Source: Paenibacillus sp. H1-7
Lineage (GTDB): Bacteria > Bacillota > Bacilli > Paenibacillales > NBRC-103111
Length of the DNA stretch: 64,000 bases
Direction: 5' to 3'
Assembly (NCBI RefSeq): GCF_022354825.1
Contig: NZ_CP031168.1
Location: forward strand, 7,616,501-7,680,500
Positions 1 through 8,059 of the stretch are shown here, in pieces (position 1 is the stretch's first letter; each line of letters opens with the position of its first letter). The position numbers and the translations under genes are program-made. The notes under the pieces are model-generated. The model was not told the DNA's origin, ran no database searches, and worked only from the letters and a program-made list of their open reading frames with translations.

Positions 1-539
1 GCCATCGGAATCAGCTCGTCCAGAGCGAACGGCTGCGCCAGGTTCAAGTGGAACAAGACTTGATCGAAATCGCCCTTGCTGACCCATTTAGCCAGCAGCT
101 CCGGACGATGTCCCGTAATCCCTATAAATCGCACCTTGCCCGCTTCTTTCATTTCCAGCGCCGCGCGGTACGATCCGTTCTCTTCCATTGCCAGCTTATA
201 TTCGCTTACATAGTTGACATAGTGTATTTGCAGCAGGTCGATGACATCGGTTTTCATCCTGGCCAGACTGCGTTCTATCTCTTCCTTAGCCGAAGCATAG
301 TCCCGCTTCCCCGTCTTCGTAGCCAGAAAAAACTCCGAACGCCGATGAGATATCGTCTCGCCGATAATTTCCTCGCTGTTGCGGTAGCCGGCGGCGGTAT
401 CAATGTAGTTAATCCCGTGGTCCAGCGCGTAATTCAAGGCATCTCCCGCCTGCTGCAGCGGCACTCCTGGCAAATTCATTGCTCCAAATCCTAAGGCGGA
501 CACCCGATGGCCGGTTTGCCCAAATTGGCTGTACCTCAT
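1..539 (-). CDS. aldo/keto reductase (3' end cut by window)
   Basis: The first 179 codons of an aldo/keto reductase, an NAD(P)H-dependent TIM-barrel enzyme acting on aldehydes, ketones or sugars. The family's catalytic tetrad is visible: Asp47 and Tyr52 in NYIDTAAGY, Lys75 in LATKTG and His106 in LLQIHYV. The ATG at 539 follows a GAGGGGAG ribosome site, and the protein opens with the usual MRYSQFGQTG strand. The C-terminal half lies outside the window, so a fused ferredoxin-like domain, common in Firmicute members, cannot be checked. Substrate unknown. Confidence 0.9.
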   Translation of the reverse strand, partial: MRYSQFGQTGHRVSALGFGAMNLPGVPLQQAGDALNYALDHGINYIDTAAGYRNSEEIIGETISHRRSEFFLATKTGKRDYASAKEEIERSLARMKTDVIDLLQIHYVNYVSEYKLAMEENGSYRAALEMKEAGKVRFIGITGHRPELLAKWVSKGDFDQVLFHLNLAQPFALDELIPM

Positions 540-764
540 TGTTATTTCTCCCCTCGTCCCATGAAAGTTTATAATTATCAAAAAGCCTCTGATCGAAGCT
601 GGAAAGAACTTATTTCAAGTACCTATTTTATCATAACCCCGCGGCCCCGTCATGACAGCGTTTTAAAAATTCACAAGAAAAACGCACGGTTACGCCTCTT
701 TGTAAATAATGGATTCATTTTCCAATAAATATATTACGGGAAATCCGCTCGAAGCTATGAGAAA

Positions 765-792
765 AACACGGAAGCCGTATGGCAACCGTGTT
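765..792 (-). terminator. terminator after rsgI
   Basis: AACACGG and CCGTGTT arms enclose an inner GCC/GGC pair; read on the minus strand the hairpin is followed by TTTTTC. It lies 7 bp past the rsgI stop and probably ends the sigI-rsgI transcript. Confidence 0.6.
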
Positions 793-798
793 CTCGTA

Positions 799-2388
799 TT
801 AACGACGTCTGTCATTGTTGTCGTTATCGTTTCTATCGTTACTGTCTCTTTGGTTATCGGACGATTTCTTGCCGTTATCGTCCTTCGAGTCCTCTTTCTT
901 GTTGTCCTCGGCTTTCTTCTCTTGTTCCTTCTTGCGCTCTTCCTCTTTCTTCTTCTCGGCCAGATTCTTCTGTTCTTCTACTCGCTTGGCTTCTTCCCGC
1001 AAGCGCTCCTCTTCGGCTCGCTTGCGGTCATCCTCCTTTTTGGCGTCATCCTTTTTCGGAGGCGGGGTTGGAGTGACCTTCGGTGGGACGTCATTTTTTT
1101 TGGTGTCGTTATTCTTGCTGTCGTCCCGCTTGTCGTCCTCTTTATTCCGGTCGTCACCGCGATCGTTCTTGTTGTCGCTGCCCGGACGGGAAGTGCCGGG
1201 AGTTGGGGTTCCCGGCTTCGAAGGAGGCGTACTTGCTCCAGGCCTTACAACCGGAACGGATGTGCCGGGCCTGTTCGTACTGCTGGAAGATGACGGCTTC
1301 TTGTCGTCCTTGCGGTCGCTGTCCTTGTCATCATCGTCTTTATCGTTTCTATTGTTCTTATCGTTATCTCTGCTGTTCGTACCGGTGTTATTTCTGTTGT
1401 TATTGCTGTTATTGCTGTTATTGTTGTTATTGCCATTGTTGCTGACGCTTGACGTGGTTGACGAGCCGTTCGTTCCCGGCTTTTTCGCATCGTTCTTGCT
1501 GCTGCTGGCCGATTTGGTATCCTGCTCCTTTTTCTTCTCCTGGAGCTTCTTATCCAATTCGCCGGACCGCTCTTCCTCGATCCATTTCCGGATATCCGAC
1601 TTTGTAGGCGTCTTGTCGGGCTGTACGACCGCGGTCTTGTTTTCCGGATTGTTTTTGACGATCTGGTGGATCGACTCCTTTTTCAGGTCGTCGATTTTCA
1701 CATCGATCCCGTTGCTCTTCGCATTCAGATAGACCGTGTATTTCCCCATGGATACGCCGCTTTTGCTCGCTTCCTCACGCACCTCCTGAGGCGCAGCGAA
1801 AGCTTCGACCTGATACGAGCTTACTTGTTCGGGATGTGTCAGCTTAATATGGTCGGTTACTTGCTGCCGCAGCTTCTCGGCGATTTGCGCATCGTTCACG
1901 CTGCTCTTCTCTGTTACTACGGAGCTTGCAATGACAATGCTCGCTTCACCTTTGGCCAGCGACTTCTGTTCCGCCTTATCCAGTAGCGACGCTGTCACAT
2001 TCTCCAATGTTTTCCCCTTGTAGTTTACCTCTTGTATTAATGCCGATCCATCATCATTTAGTCCTCGAAGCTCAAGCACTTGCTCCTTTTCATCGATTCC
2101 CATCTCAACGGAAGGATTGATGTCCAGCGATACATAGGCAACGACTTCGGAGCTGCCCAGTCTGCCGGCGAAGCTGGCAAACAAGACTAGGCAGAACACG
2201 ACCGCCGCGACAAATGCGGATCGGCCGGCTACGGACGGACTGCGCCAGTTTACACCGCTCTGGGCGTAAATGATTTCCTCACCGATTTCGCAAGAGCGAT
2301 TTTTCCGGGAAATCTTGTCAAACTTGCCATCCTGGCGCATTACAATAATGCTTCTATCCGTCATCTCCATGACGATGCCTTTATTCAT
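799..2388 (-). CDS. rsgI: anti-sigma-I factor RsgI
   Basis: Membrane anti-sigma factor that holds SigI inactive. Residues 1-50 form the cytoplasmic RsgI_N domain (MNKGIVMEMTDRSIIVM), residues 57-77 are one transmembrane helix, and residues 80-250 are the extracytoplasmic RsgI core. That core holds DINPS with Asn91-Pro92, the conserved position where RsgI proteins are known to self-cleave. Residues from about 260 to 529 are low complexity (Lys, Glu, Asp, Asn, Ser, Thr, Pro), where many homologues carry carbohydrate-binding or enzymatic domains. The gene overlaps sigI by 8 bp (ATGAATAA), which points to translational coupling. The signal sensed by the disordered tail is unknown. Confidence 0.93.
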   Translation of the reverse strand: MNKGIVMEMTDRSIIVMRQDGKFDKISRKNRSCEIGEEIIYAQSGVNWRSPSVAGRSAFVAAVVFCLVLFASFAGRLGSSEVVAYVSLDINPSVEMGIDEKEQVLELRGLNDDGSALIQEVNYKGKTLENVTASLLDKAEQKSLAKGEASIVIASSVVTEKSSVNDAQIAEKLRQQVTDHIKLTHPEQVSSYQVEAFAAPQEVREEASKSGVSMGKYTVYLNAKSNGIDVKIDDLKKESIHQIVKNNPENKTAVVQPDKTPTKSDIRKWIEEERSGELDKKLQEKKKEQDTKSASSSKNDAKKPGTNGSSTTSSVSNNGNNNNNSNNSNNNRNNTGTNSRDNDKNNRNDKDDDDKDSDRKDDKKPSSSSSTNRPGTSVPVVRPGASTPPSKPGTPTPGTSRPGSDNKNDRGDDRNKEDDKRDDSKNNDTKKNDVPPKVTPTPPPKKDDAKKEDDRKRAEEERLREEAKRVEEQKNLAEKKKEEERKKEQEKKAEDNKKEDSKDDNGKKSSDNQRDSNDRNDNDNNDRRR

Positions 2389-3190
2389 TGACTATCCCCC
2401 CTTCGACTGCATCATCTTTAATATGTAAGTAATCACGGAGATATGGATAAGGCCCGTTATAAATTAATGCCACAGCAATGATGAATTTGCGGTTACGTTC
2501 CAATGTCTTCCGGGACACCTCCACCATGTCCAAAAGTTCCTTGATAGGCAGCATTCGCTTCGACAGCATCGTTCTCATTAAATCCGGATCTTCCGAAAGC
2601 TGCTTGCCAATACCGAATAGCGCTTGCCTGGAGTCGTCATGCTTTGGGGACGCATCTACCAAATCCGCAAATTGAATGCCAAAATCAGCCAGGCATCGGT
2701 TTAAATCCAATATTTCGCTGCGGCGCTCCTCCATTCCTTTTTGCTTTTCGTACTGCTCGATCGCCTGGTGAATTTCCACCGGGTTCACGACGTTATCCTC
2801 CTCGTCCTCCACCTCAAACATGCTGTAAGGGATTTGCTGCGAGAAGCGCTGCTCCTTACGGACATAGTCAATTAAACGGCGCCGGATGACCTGCTCGGCA
2901 AAACCGAGAAAAGACCGACCCGCCTGGGGAGAGAACTGGTTAACGGCTTCGTTGAATGCACCCAGAGCAATGCTGAATTCATCATCTCTTGCCGGGTCAA
3001 CATATCTTTTGCAAAAACGGCTTGTCACCTTTGCGACATACGGCTGATAGTCCGTAATGAACTGATTGCGCAGGCGCAAGTCACCCTCTTGAATACGAAT
3101 CACAAGTTGCTCAGGCGATTGCGAATCCGATGTTTCAGGGTGGTGAGACTGGCGTTTTCCGAGAAATCTCTTAAATAAAACGAGCAGCAA
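2381..3190 (-). CDS. sigI: RNA polymerase sigma factor SigI
   Basis: Alternative sigma factor of the SigI family (heat and cell-envelope stress in Bacillus, polysaccharide sensing in clostridia). Region 2 is visible as FCKRYVDPARDDEFSIALGAFNEA and a following RRRLIDYVRKE; the C-terminal part contains the DNA-binding SRKTLERNRKFI segment. The TTG at 3190 is preferred because GAGGTGG sits 5 nt upstream; a GTG at 3199 in the same frame lacks a usable ribosome site. It is followed by overlapping rsgI, the standard pair. A SigI-like promoter lies just upstream, so the operon probably controls itself. Confidence 0.93.
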   Translation of the reverse strand: MLLVLFKRFLGKRQSHHPETSDSQSPEQLVIRIQEGDLRLRNQFITDYQPYVAKVTSRFCKRYVDPARDDEFSIALGAFNEAVNQFSPQAGRSFLGFAEQVIRRRLIDYVRKEQRFSQQIPYSMFEVEDEEDNVVNPVEIHQAIEQYEKQKGMEERRSEILDLNRCLADFGIQFADLVDASPKHDDSRQALFGIGKQLSEDPDLMRTMLSKRMLPIKELLDMVEVSRKTLERNRKFIIAVALIYNGPYPYLRDYLHIKDDAVEGGIVNE

Positions 3191-3214
3191 TCGTTCCACC
3201 TCACACTATATTTT

Positions 3215-3244
3215 TTCGCTATTATCATCAGTATTTACGGGGGT
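3215..3244 (-). promoter_or_regulatory. SigI-type promoter of sigI-rsgI
   Basis: On the minus strand ACCCCC (3244-3239) is followed after 20 bp by CGAAAA (from 3218). These resemble the ACCCCC / CGAA elements reported for SigI promoters, and the site lies 25 bp upstream of sigI, as expected for autoregulation. Spacing should be compared with known sites. Confidence 0.55.
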
Positions 3245-3264
3245 CGGCTGTTGCCTCCCCACAC

Positions 3265-3273
3265 ATTATATCA
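3265..3273 (-). promoter_or_regulatory. extended -10 (SigA-type) upstream of sigI
   Basis: The minus strand reads TGATATAAT, a perfect extended -10 (TGnTATAAT), about 75 bp upstream of the sigI start. No good -35 is seen. It could supply basal housekeeping transcription ahead of the SigI-type promoter. Confidence 0.4.
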
Positions 3274-3334
3274 CAGGTAATTAGAGGGAAGCCTTCTTTG
3301 TCGAAAAAAGTCTATTTTATAGACCCTCGGACAA

Positions 3335-3365
3335 TAAAAAAACGTCTCTAAAGAATAGAGACGTT
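3335..3365 (-). terminator. terminator after zinc-ribbon gene
   Basis: A perfect 9-bp stem (AACGTCTCT / AGAGACGTT, 7-nt loop) is followed on the minus strand by a T-rich run (TTTTTTATTG). It starts 12 bp past the stop of the 3377-3805 gene. Confidence 0.85.
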
Positions 3366-3376
3366 GTCATGTTCGA

Positions 3377-3805
3377 TTAAGTTAAGCCGCGCATAGACTT
3401 TTTGTTCTTGAGCTTGTTTTTGCGCTGGCTAAGGATATTCAGCCGACGCTTCAGCTGCTCCTCCCACTCGACATCGCCCCATGCCTTGGCCACCATCAGG
3501 AGGTCCAACGACATATCGATTTGACTGCGCACAACCTCTAGCGGGTCTTCGTTCTCGTTATTCACGCAGTTCTCATATAATTCCGCTTGGCTGCGGTTTT
3601 CTACGTAATCTTGAAAATCCACTTCCGGCGCTCCGTCGCCATGTGCGTATTCGGCAAGTATATCGTATTCGCTCTCTACCAAATGGTGTACTTCGACACG
3701 GTGGCAAACCGGGCAAAACAACAGAGGTACGTTATGAATTTGCGTTCTTATATGTTTAAGCGTTCCTTTGGTTCCTATCATACTGGCGCCACAGCAAAAG
3801 CTCAT
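3377..3805 (-). CDS. uncharacterised zinc-ribbon protein
   Basis: A 142-residue soluble protein I do not recognise by name. Cys4-Cys5 (FCCGAS) and a CPVC pair (Cys31, Cys34) followed by His residues suggest a small zinc ribbon. The middle is acidic and the C-terminus is helical and strongly basic (QRKNKLKNKK). An in-frame ATG further upstream exists, but the ATG at 3805 has AGGAGG 7 nt before it. The leader directly before this site forms a hairpin also found before the glycosyltransferase gene at 19314-20498. It is monocistronic with its own terminator. Role unknown. Confidence 0.75.
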   Translation of the reverse strand: MSFCCGASMIGTKGTLKHIRTQIHNVPLLFCPVCHRVEVHHLVESEYDILAEYAHGDGAPEVDFQDYVENRSQAELYENCVNNENEDPLEVVRSQIDMSLDLLMVAKAWGDVEWEEQLKRRLNILSQRKNKLKNKKSMRGLT

Positions 3806-3812
3806 GTTTATG

Positions 3813-3853
3813 CCTCCTAAGAGTTTTCCTGAAGGGAAAACTTGCTTCGTAAG
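3813..3853 (-). promoter_or_regulatory. hairpin + Shine-Dalgarno leader element, copy A
   Basis: On the minus strand CTTACGAAGC is followed by AAGTTTTCC, a short loop, GGAAAACT and CTTAGGAGG, placing an 8-bp hairpin directly before the ribosome site of the zinc-ribbon gene. The same arrangement with changed but still paired stem bases occurs at 20507-20548. The remaining intergenic DNA (3860-4368) holds only the Fur-like box listed separately. Confidence 0.5.
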
Positions 3854-4235
3854 AATCAAAACTTCCCTATGAATAGTCGTATCACTACAATAAATGAAAT
3901 CGAATGGCCGCCATGCCTAAACGACTTTACCGTCTATTATACCAGCAGGTAGCTTTTATGAACAAGCGATTGCGGATTATTACCAATTTGCCATTTGCCG
4001 GTATCAGGGCATACTACCCAATAATCCATTGTATGAAACCCTTTTGCCTTTTCATAACTGAACATTTATGATCCTCATTCGCCAAAAGCCTGTTTCAACA
4101 AGGCATCCGGTTGGGTAATCATTCTTTGGAGCAGGAGCTTCGCCCCTTCGACCCGATTTATACAGATTGAACGGATTCTGGACGAGTCCCTTCAAGCATG
4201 TCTAGTAATTCAGCTCGCCTGCCGGACAAGCAGGT

Positions 4236-4254
4236 GCTAATGATTATCGTTAGC
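4236..4254. promoter_or_regulatory. Fur-box-like palindrome
   Basis: GCTAATGATTATCGTTAGC is a near-perfect inverted repeat and matches 15 of 19 positions of the classical Fur consensus GATAATGATAATCATTATC. It lies 115 bp upstream of the small gene at 4369 in an otherwise featureless 500-bp gap. No iron gene is adjacent, so function is uncertain. Confidence 0.35.
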
Positions 4255-4368
4255 CTATTCTAAACGGCGTTTCATAGGCATAAGCTGAATTAATTCGACC
4301 TTTCCGCTGCCGCCTTTTTATGGCGAGCTGACTGATTTCCATTCTTATTTCCGAAGGGAGAGAGCGTA

Positions 4369-4584
4369 TTGAAGTACAGCATTCCAATCGGATCCAAACA
4401 AATTTCTTTCGTGCAATATGATGACCAGTCATCGCAAATGCACATCCAATATCATACGGGAAAGACGCAAGTGTGCAATGGGATCGGCCACGATCAAGTG
4501 CAACGGCTGCTGCAATCGGATAATCCTTACGATCTCATCGTTCGGCTGACCCAAGTCCCGCAGACGGCCGCGCAGCATACTTGA
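4369..4584 (+). CDS. small hypothetical protein (71 aa)
   Basis: Not recognised. The product is a small soluble protein (MKYSIPIGSKQISFVQYDD...) with beta-rich character in the first half and a helical NPYDLIVRLTQ segment near the end, loosely like a KTSC-type small domain. The start is a TTG preceded by GAAGGGAGAG with good spacing, which is the main evidence that it is expressed. It sits alone, downstream of a Fur-like palindrome and upstream of the glycosidase gene. Confidence 0.6.
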   Translation: MKYSIPIGSKQISFVQYDDQSSQMHIQYHTGKTQVCNGIGHDQVQRLLQSDNPYDLIVRLTQVPQTAAQHT

Positions 4585-4834
4585 TGACTAACCGTCCGCT
4601 TTGACGTTAATTCGGACTCATCCTTATCCCCCTCCCGGGCCGAATGACATCCGTTCCTGCTCTCGGGGCTCCCCGCATCTCCGCTTTCGGGTGGAGATTT
4701 ATTTTTGCCTATTTTCTTAAATCCAAGTATAGTTCTCGCAATTTCGGAAATAGTAGAGTGATAGAGAAGCCATTATTGTTGAAAATATTTTCATTTTTAG
4801 CACGGGGTATCCGTTTTCATGAGGTGGAACGGGA

Positions 4835-6868
4835 TTGACCGCCTTGGCAGAAAAAGGTACTCTAATTGAAGAAGTACACTCCAGATATAGAAAGGATGTG
4901 GGTGAATTGCCAAGACATTTAGTCATCGGAAACGGGAAATTTCTGATCAACTTAGACCGTCATACTTACATGAGAGATTTATATTATCCCTATGTAGGGC
5001 AATTAAACCACGTCGGCGGCTATCAGTGCAGAGTGGGATTATGGGTGGATGGCACTTTTTCGTGGTTGAACGACCAGGAATGGAATTTTCACCTGTCATA
5101 TGCTGAGGATTCCTTGATTACGGAAGTAACCGCCGTTCATTCTTACTTGGGTATCTCGTTATTGATTAACGATGGTGTTCATCAGCGCGAGGACATTTAT
5201 ATCAAACGGGTGCAAATCCATAACCACTGGGATACCGTACGGGAAGTCCGCATCTTTTTCAATCAGGATCTGGTGATTAATGAGACCGAAGTCGGCGATA
5301 CCGCCGCTTATTATCCTTTGAACAATACGGTGTTTCATTATAAAAAAGACCGGTACTTCATGTTTAGCGGCAGCACGGGGCCGGAGGGCATTTATCAATA
5401 TACGACCGGCGTCAAACGGTTCTATAATGCTGAAGGGACATGGCGGGACGCCGAGGACGGGCATTTGATGGGCAATGCGATAGCGCAAGGCTCCGTCGAC
5501 AGCACGATCAGCTTCCGGCTGCATGTGCCGCCCAATGCCGACGAGACGATGTATTATTGGATGTCCGCAGGCAAAAATCTCGAGGAAGTCAAGAAGCTCG
5601 ACGCCTATGTAAAAGAAAGCCACCCGGGCAAGCTGCTCGAGCGGATCAAAGTATACTGGCAGCGCTGGGTTAACAAGTCTGAGCGGGATTACGGGGACTT
5701 GAGCCCCGAAGTCATCCGACTATATAAGCAAAGCCTGCTGATTGTCAGGACGCAGACCGACGTCAACGGCGCGATTATCGCCGCGAACGACTCCGACATC
5801 ATGCAGAGCAACCGTGACCATTACAGCTATATGTGGCCGCGGGACGGCGCCTTGATCGCCTACGCCATGTCGATGGCCGGCTACCAGGGCATGATTACGC
5901 CGTTCTTCCATTTCTGTGCGAATGTGCTGTCACCCGAAGGCTACCTGCATCATAAGTACAACCCGGACGGTACTGTGGGCTCCAGCTGGCATCCCTACAT
6001 CCTTGCCGGCAAAACGCAGCTGCCGATCCAGGAGGACGAAACGGCCCTGGTGCTGTTCGCCTTATGGCAGGATTTCCTGAAGCATGGCGTCATCGAGCTG
6101 CCTCAGTCGCTGTACAGGACGTTAATCCGCAGAGCGGCCCGCTTCATGTCCAGCTACATAGATCAAGATTTGAATTTGCCGAAGCCAAGCTATGACTTAT
6201 GGGAAGAACGATACGGCATCTATACGTTCACGGCCTCTGCGGTATACGGCGGTCTTGTTGCGGCTGCCAACTTCTGCAACCTGTTCGGCGACGAGGAGCG
6301 CAGCAGCCGCTACCGTCATACGGCCGAAAGAATTAAGTCCGGCATCATGAAGCATTTATGGGATGATGAGGAACAACGGTTTGTCCGCGGACTCTACCTG
6401 GAGAACGGCGAATGGGTCAAAGACCGGACGTACGAGAGCAGCGTGTACGGCATCTTCGAGTTCGGCGTACTGCCTGCAGACGACGAGCATGTAGTGCGTA
6501 CGATGGAAGCCAATCGCGCCCGTCTAACCATTAAAACGGATGTTGGCGGCGTGGCGCGCTATTACCATGACTATTATTTCCAGCGCTCCTCGGATATCGA
6601 GAATATCCCCGGCAACCCATGGATCATCTGTACGTTATGGATCGCCGAATGGGAGATCGAGTGTGCGAAGACCGTAGCCGATTTGGCATCTCCGCGCCGG
6701 ACGCTCGAATGGGTAGTGAAGCACGCCATGGAGAGCGGCATCCTGCCGGAGCAGCTGGATCCGTTCGACGGAAGTCCGGTTTCCGTAGCCCCGTTAACGT
6801 GGTCGCACGCTACCTTCGTATTGGCTGTCGTGAAATATATGGAGAAGTTTAAGAAACTGACGGGCTAG
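4835..6868 (+). CDS. GH15-family glycoside hydrolase (glucoamylase/trehalase-like)
   Basis: A 677-residue cytoplasmic protein without signal peptide. Residues 1-270 form the N-terminal beta-sandwich typical of bacterial GH15 enzymes; the rest is the (alpha/alpha)6 barrel. Recognisable barrel motifs are MWPRDGALIAYAM near residue 331, DLWEERYGIYTFTASA near 454 (the likely general acid region) and NPWIICTLWIAEWEIE near 594. GH15 members release glucose from alpha-glucans, isomaltosaccharides or trehalose; the exact substrate cannot be read from sequence. The TTG start at 4835 has GAGGTGG 7 nt upstream. Monocistronic, ending at a shared bidirectional terminator. Confidence 0.88.
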   Translation: MTALAEKGTLIEEVHSRYRKDVGELPRHLVIGNGKFLINLDRHTYMRDLYYPYVGQLNHVGGYQCRVGLWVDGTFSWLNDQEWNFHLSYAEDSLITEVTAVHSYLGISLLINDGVHQREDIYIKRVQIHNHWDTVREVRIFFNQDLVINETEVGDTAAYYPLNNTVFHYKKDRYFMFSGSTGPEGIYQYTTGVKRFYNAEGTWRDAEDGHLMGNAIAQGSVDSTISFRLHVPPNADETMYYWMSAGKNLEEVKKLDAYVKESHPGKLLERIKVYWQRWVNKSERDYGDLSPEVIRLYKQSLLIVRTQTDVNGAIIAANDSDIMQSNRDHYSYMWPRDGALIAYAMSMAGYQGMITPFFHFCANVLSPEGYLHHKYNPDGTVGSSWHPYILAGKTQLPIQEDETALVLFALWQDFLKHGVIELPQSLYRTLIRRAARFMSSYIDQDLNLPKPSYDLWEERYGIYTFTASAVYGGLVAAANFCNLFGDEERSSRYRHTAERIKSGIMKHLWDDEEQRFVRGLYLENGEWVKDRTYESSVYGIFEFGVLPADDEHVVRTMEANRARLTIKTDVGGVARYYHDYYFQRSSDIENIPGNPWIICTLWIAEWEIECAKTVADLASPRRTLEWVVKHAMESGILPEQLDPFDGSPVSVAPLTWSHATFVLAVVKYMEKFKKLTG

Positions 6869-6898
6869 CAAGTAGGGCCTGTAATAAAAACGTTGAAA

Positions 6899-6933
6899 AA
6901 GCCCGGTGACGAAGTTCCACTCGTCCCGGGCTT
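6899..6933. terminator. bidirectional terminator between convergent genes
   Basis: AAGCCCGG/CCGGGCTT arms with an inner GACGA/TCGTC pair form a strong hairpin between the GH15 gene (+) and the bactofilin-like gene (-). A-rich sequence on the left gives a T-run for the minus-strand transcript. Confidence 0.75.
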
Positions 6934-6949
6934 ATCGTTATGCCGTCGC

Positions 6950-7675
6950 TCACATTTGTCTGGATTCTTTAACCTTGGCCGATTTGTCAGCCTCGAAATG
7001 CTGCTTGTATTCGACCAGGCTCACCTCGCATCCGGGGCCAAGGGTTACGCGATTGCCGCGAACGGTATGAGCCGTCGTATGCTCCAAATAAATTTCATCG
7101 CCTTCAATCGTCTCCGCATTCAAGTGCTTTGAGGCAAACTTGGGGAGGAACGGATTCCACAGCGACGCTAGGCCGCTTTTTCTCACTATAATCTTCTCAC
7201 CGCCGATTTCCTGCGCCTTGCACGCCCAAAACATCGTAATGTCGATGACGCCGGCGTTCAATAGTCCTCCGACCTGGAATCCGCCGTTGGCTACGAACGT
7301 TTCCGCGGCGCAGTCTCCATCCACTTGGAGCCCCCCCTCCAGCTCGAACGAATCTCCGGTCATATTGCCTTTCACCACCATGGACCCTTTGCCGTTAAAT
7401 TCACGGTAAGTGACATGTCCTTCTACTTTGGCATCGCCTTTGACCTCGAGCACTCCGGCATCTAGATTCCCGTACAGCTTGGAAGAACCGTTCACTTCGA
7501 CCTTCTCCCCGCGGGTATGCCCGCGCACCTCGCTTCGGCCGTTCGATTGAAATTCCTCACATTCGACATCGCTTAATATTTTCCCGAAGCCGTCGATGCG
7601 GATGTGGCGAAAGCTGCCTCCTCCCGAAGAACCGCTTCCTGCTATGATCAGATCCCTATGATTTCCGTTATCCAT
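6950..7675 (-). CDS. bactofilin-like polymer-forming protein
   Basis: A 241-residue protein made of short repeating beta strands rich in Gly and Val (KVEGHVTYREFNGKGSMVV..., LEGGLQVDGDCAAETF), the pattern of the bactofilin/DUF583 right-handed beta-helix. Bactofilins polymerise into cytoskeletal filaments in shape and envelope processes; relatives in Bacillus are YhbE and YhbF. The ATG at 7675 has GGAGGG 6 nt upstream; an in-frame ATG at 7711 does not. It is longer than typical bactofilins and lacks a transmembrane segment. Monocistronic. Family call good, cellular role unknown. Confidence 0.75.
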   Translation of the reverse strand: MDNGNHRDLIIAGSGSSGGGSFRHIRIDGFGKILSDVECEEFQSNGRSEVRGHTRGEKVEVNGSSKLYGNLDAGVLEVKGDAKVEGHVTYREFNGKGSMVVKGNMTGDSFELEGGLQVDGDCAAETFVANGGFQVGGLLNAGVIDITMFWACKAQEIGGEKIIVRKSGLASLWNPFLPKFASKHLNAETIEGDEIYLEHTTAHTVRGNRVTLGPGCEVSLVEYKQHFEADKSAKVKESRQM

Positions 7676-7960
7676 GTTCGTCCCTCCATATTGACCATTT
7701 TCGCCTTCCATTGCCGGTTAGATACTATAAATGATTCGTAAGTGTTCGTTTTGACATAACAATGTTTCGTTCAAAAAGGGCCGCGTGACCGCCCATCGTC
7801 CTAAAGTGCGACACCGCGCACTCCGGGAGCTTGTGCATCGGGCTTCTCCTGCCTGCTTAAGCAAGCCATGTACCGCATCCAGCTCCACATCCTGTGCCGC
7901 ATTCGGCAGGCTTTTCATAGATTTATCTCGATGAGCTGCTTCGTTTGCGTCTGAAAACAT

Positions 7961-7980
7961 CGTAACATAACACTGTTACG
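7961..7980. promoter_or_regulatory. operator-like palindrome
   Basis: CGTAACA-TAACAC-TGTTACG is a perfect 7+6+7 inverted repeat in the 384-bp gap between the bactofilin-like gene and gcvH. It looks like a dimeric repressor operator; no adjacent regulator gene explains it. I see no convincing gene in the rest of the gap. Confidence 0.3.
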
Positions 7981-8059
7981 TTGTAAACATAAAAAATAAA
8001 AAACGGCACTCGCGTACCGTCCTTTTCATTGCTGCTCTTATAAAGGTGTTCACGGCCGC

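Noticed and set aside
815..1732. Leu/Ser-rich frames antisense to the RsgI tail
   Set aside because: They come from the codon repeats of the low-complexity Lys/Asp/Asn/Ser region read backwards.
4250..4432. A 60-codon minus-strand frame near the Fur-like box
   Set aside because: Overlaps the better supported plus-strand gene at 4369 and has no ribosome site.
7718..7960. An 80-codon minus-strand frame between the bactofilin-like gene and gcvH, and a shorter shifted frame with an AGGAG site inside it
   Set aside because: No domain, no good start for the long frame, and the two frames would need a frameshift to join; at most a degraded fragment.
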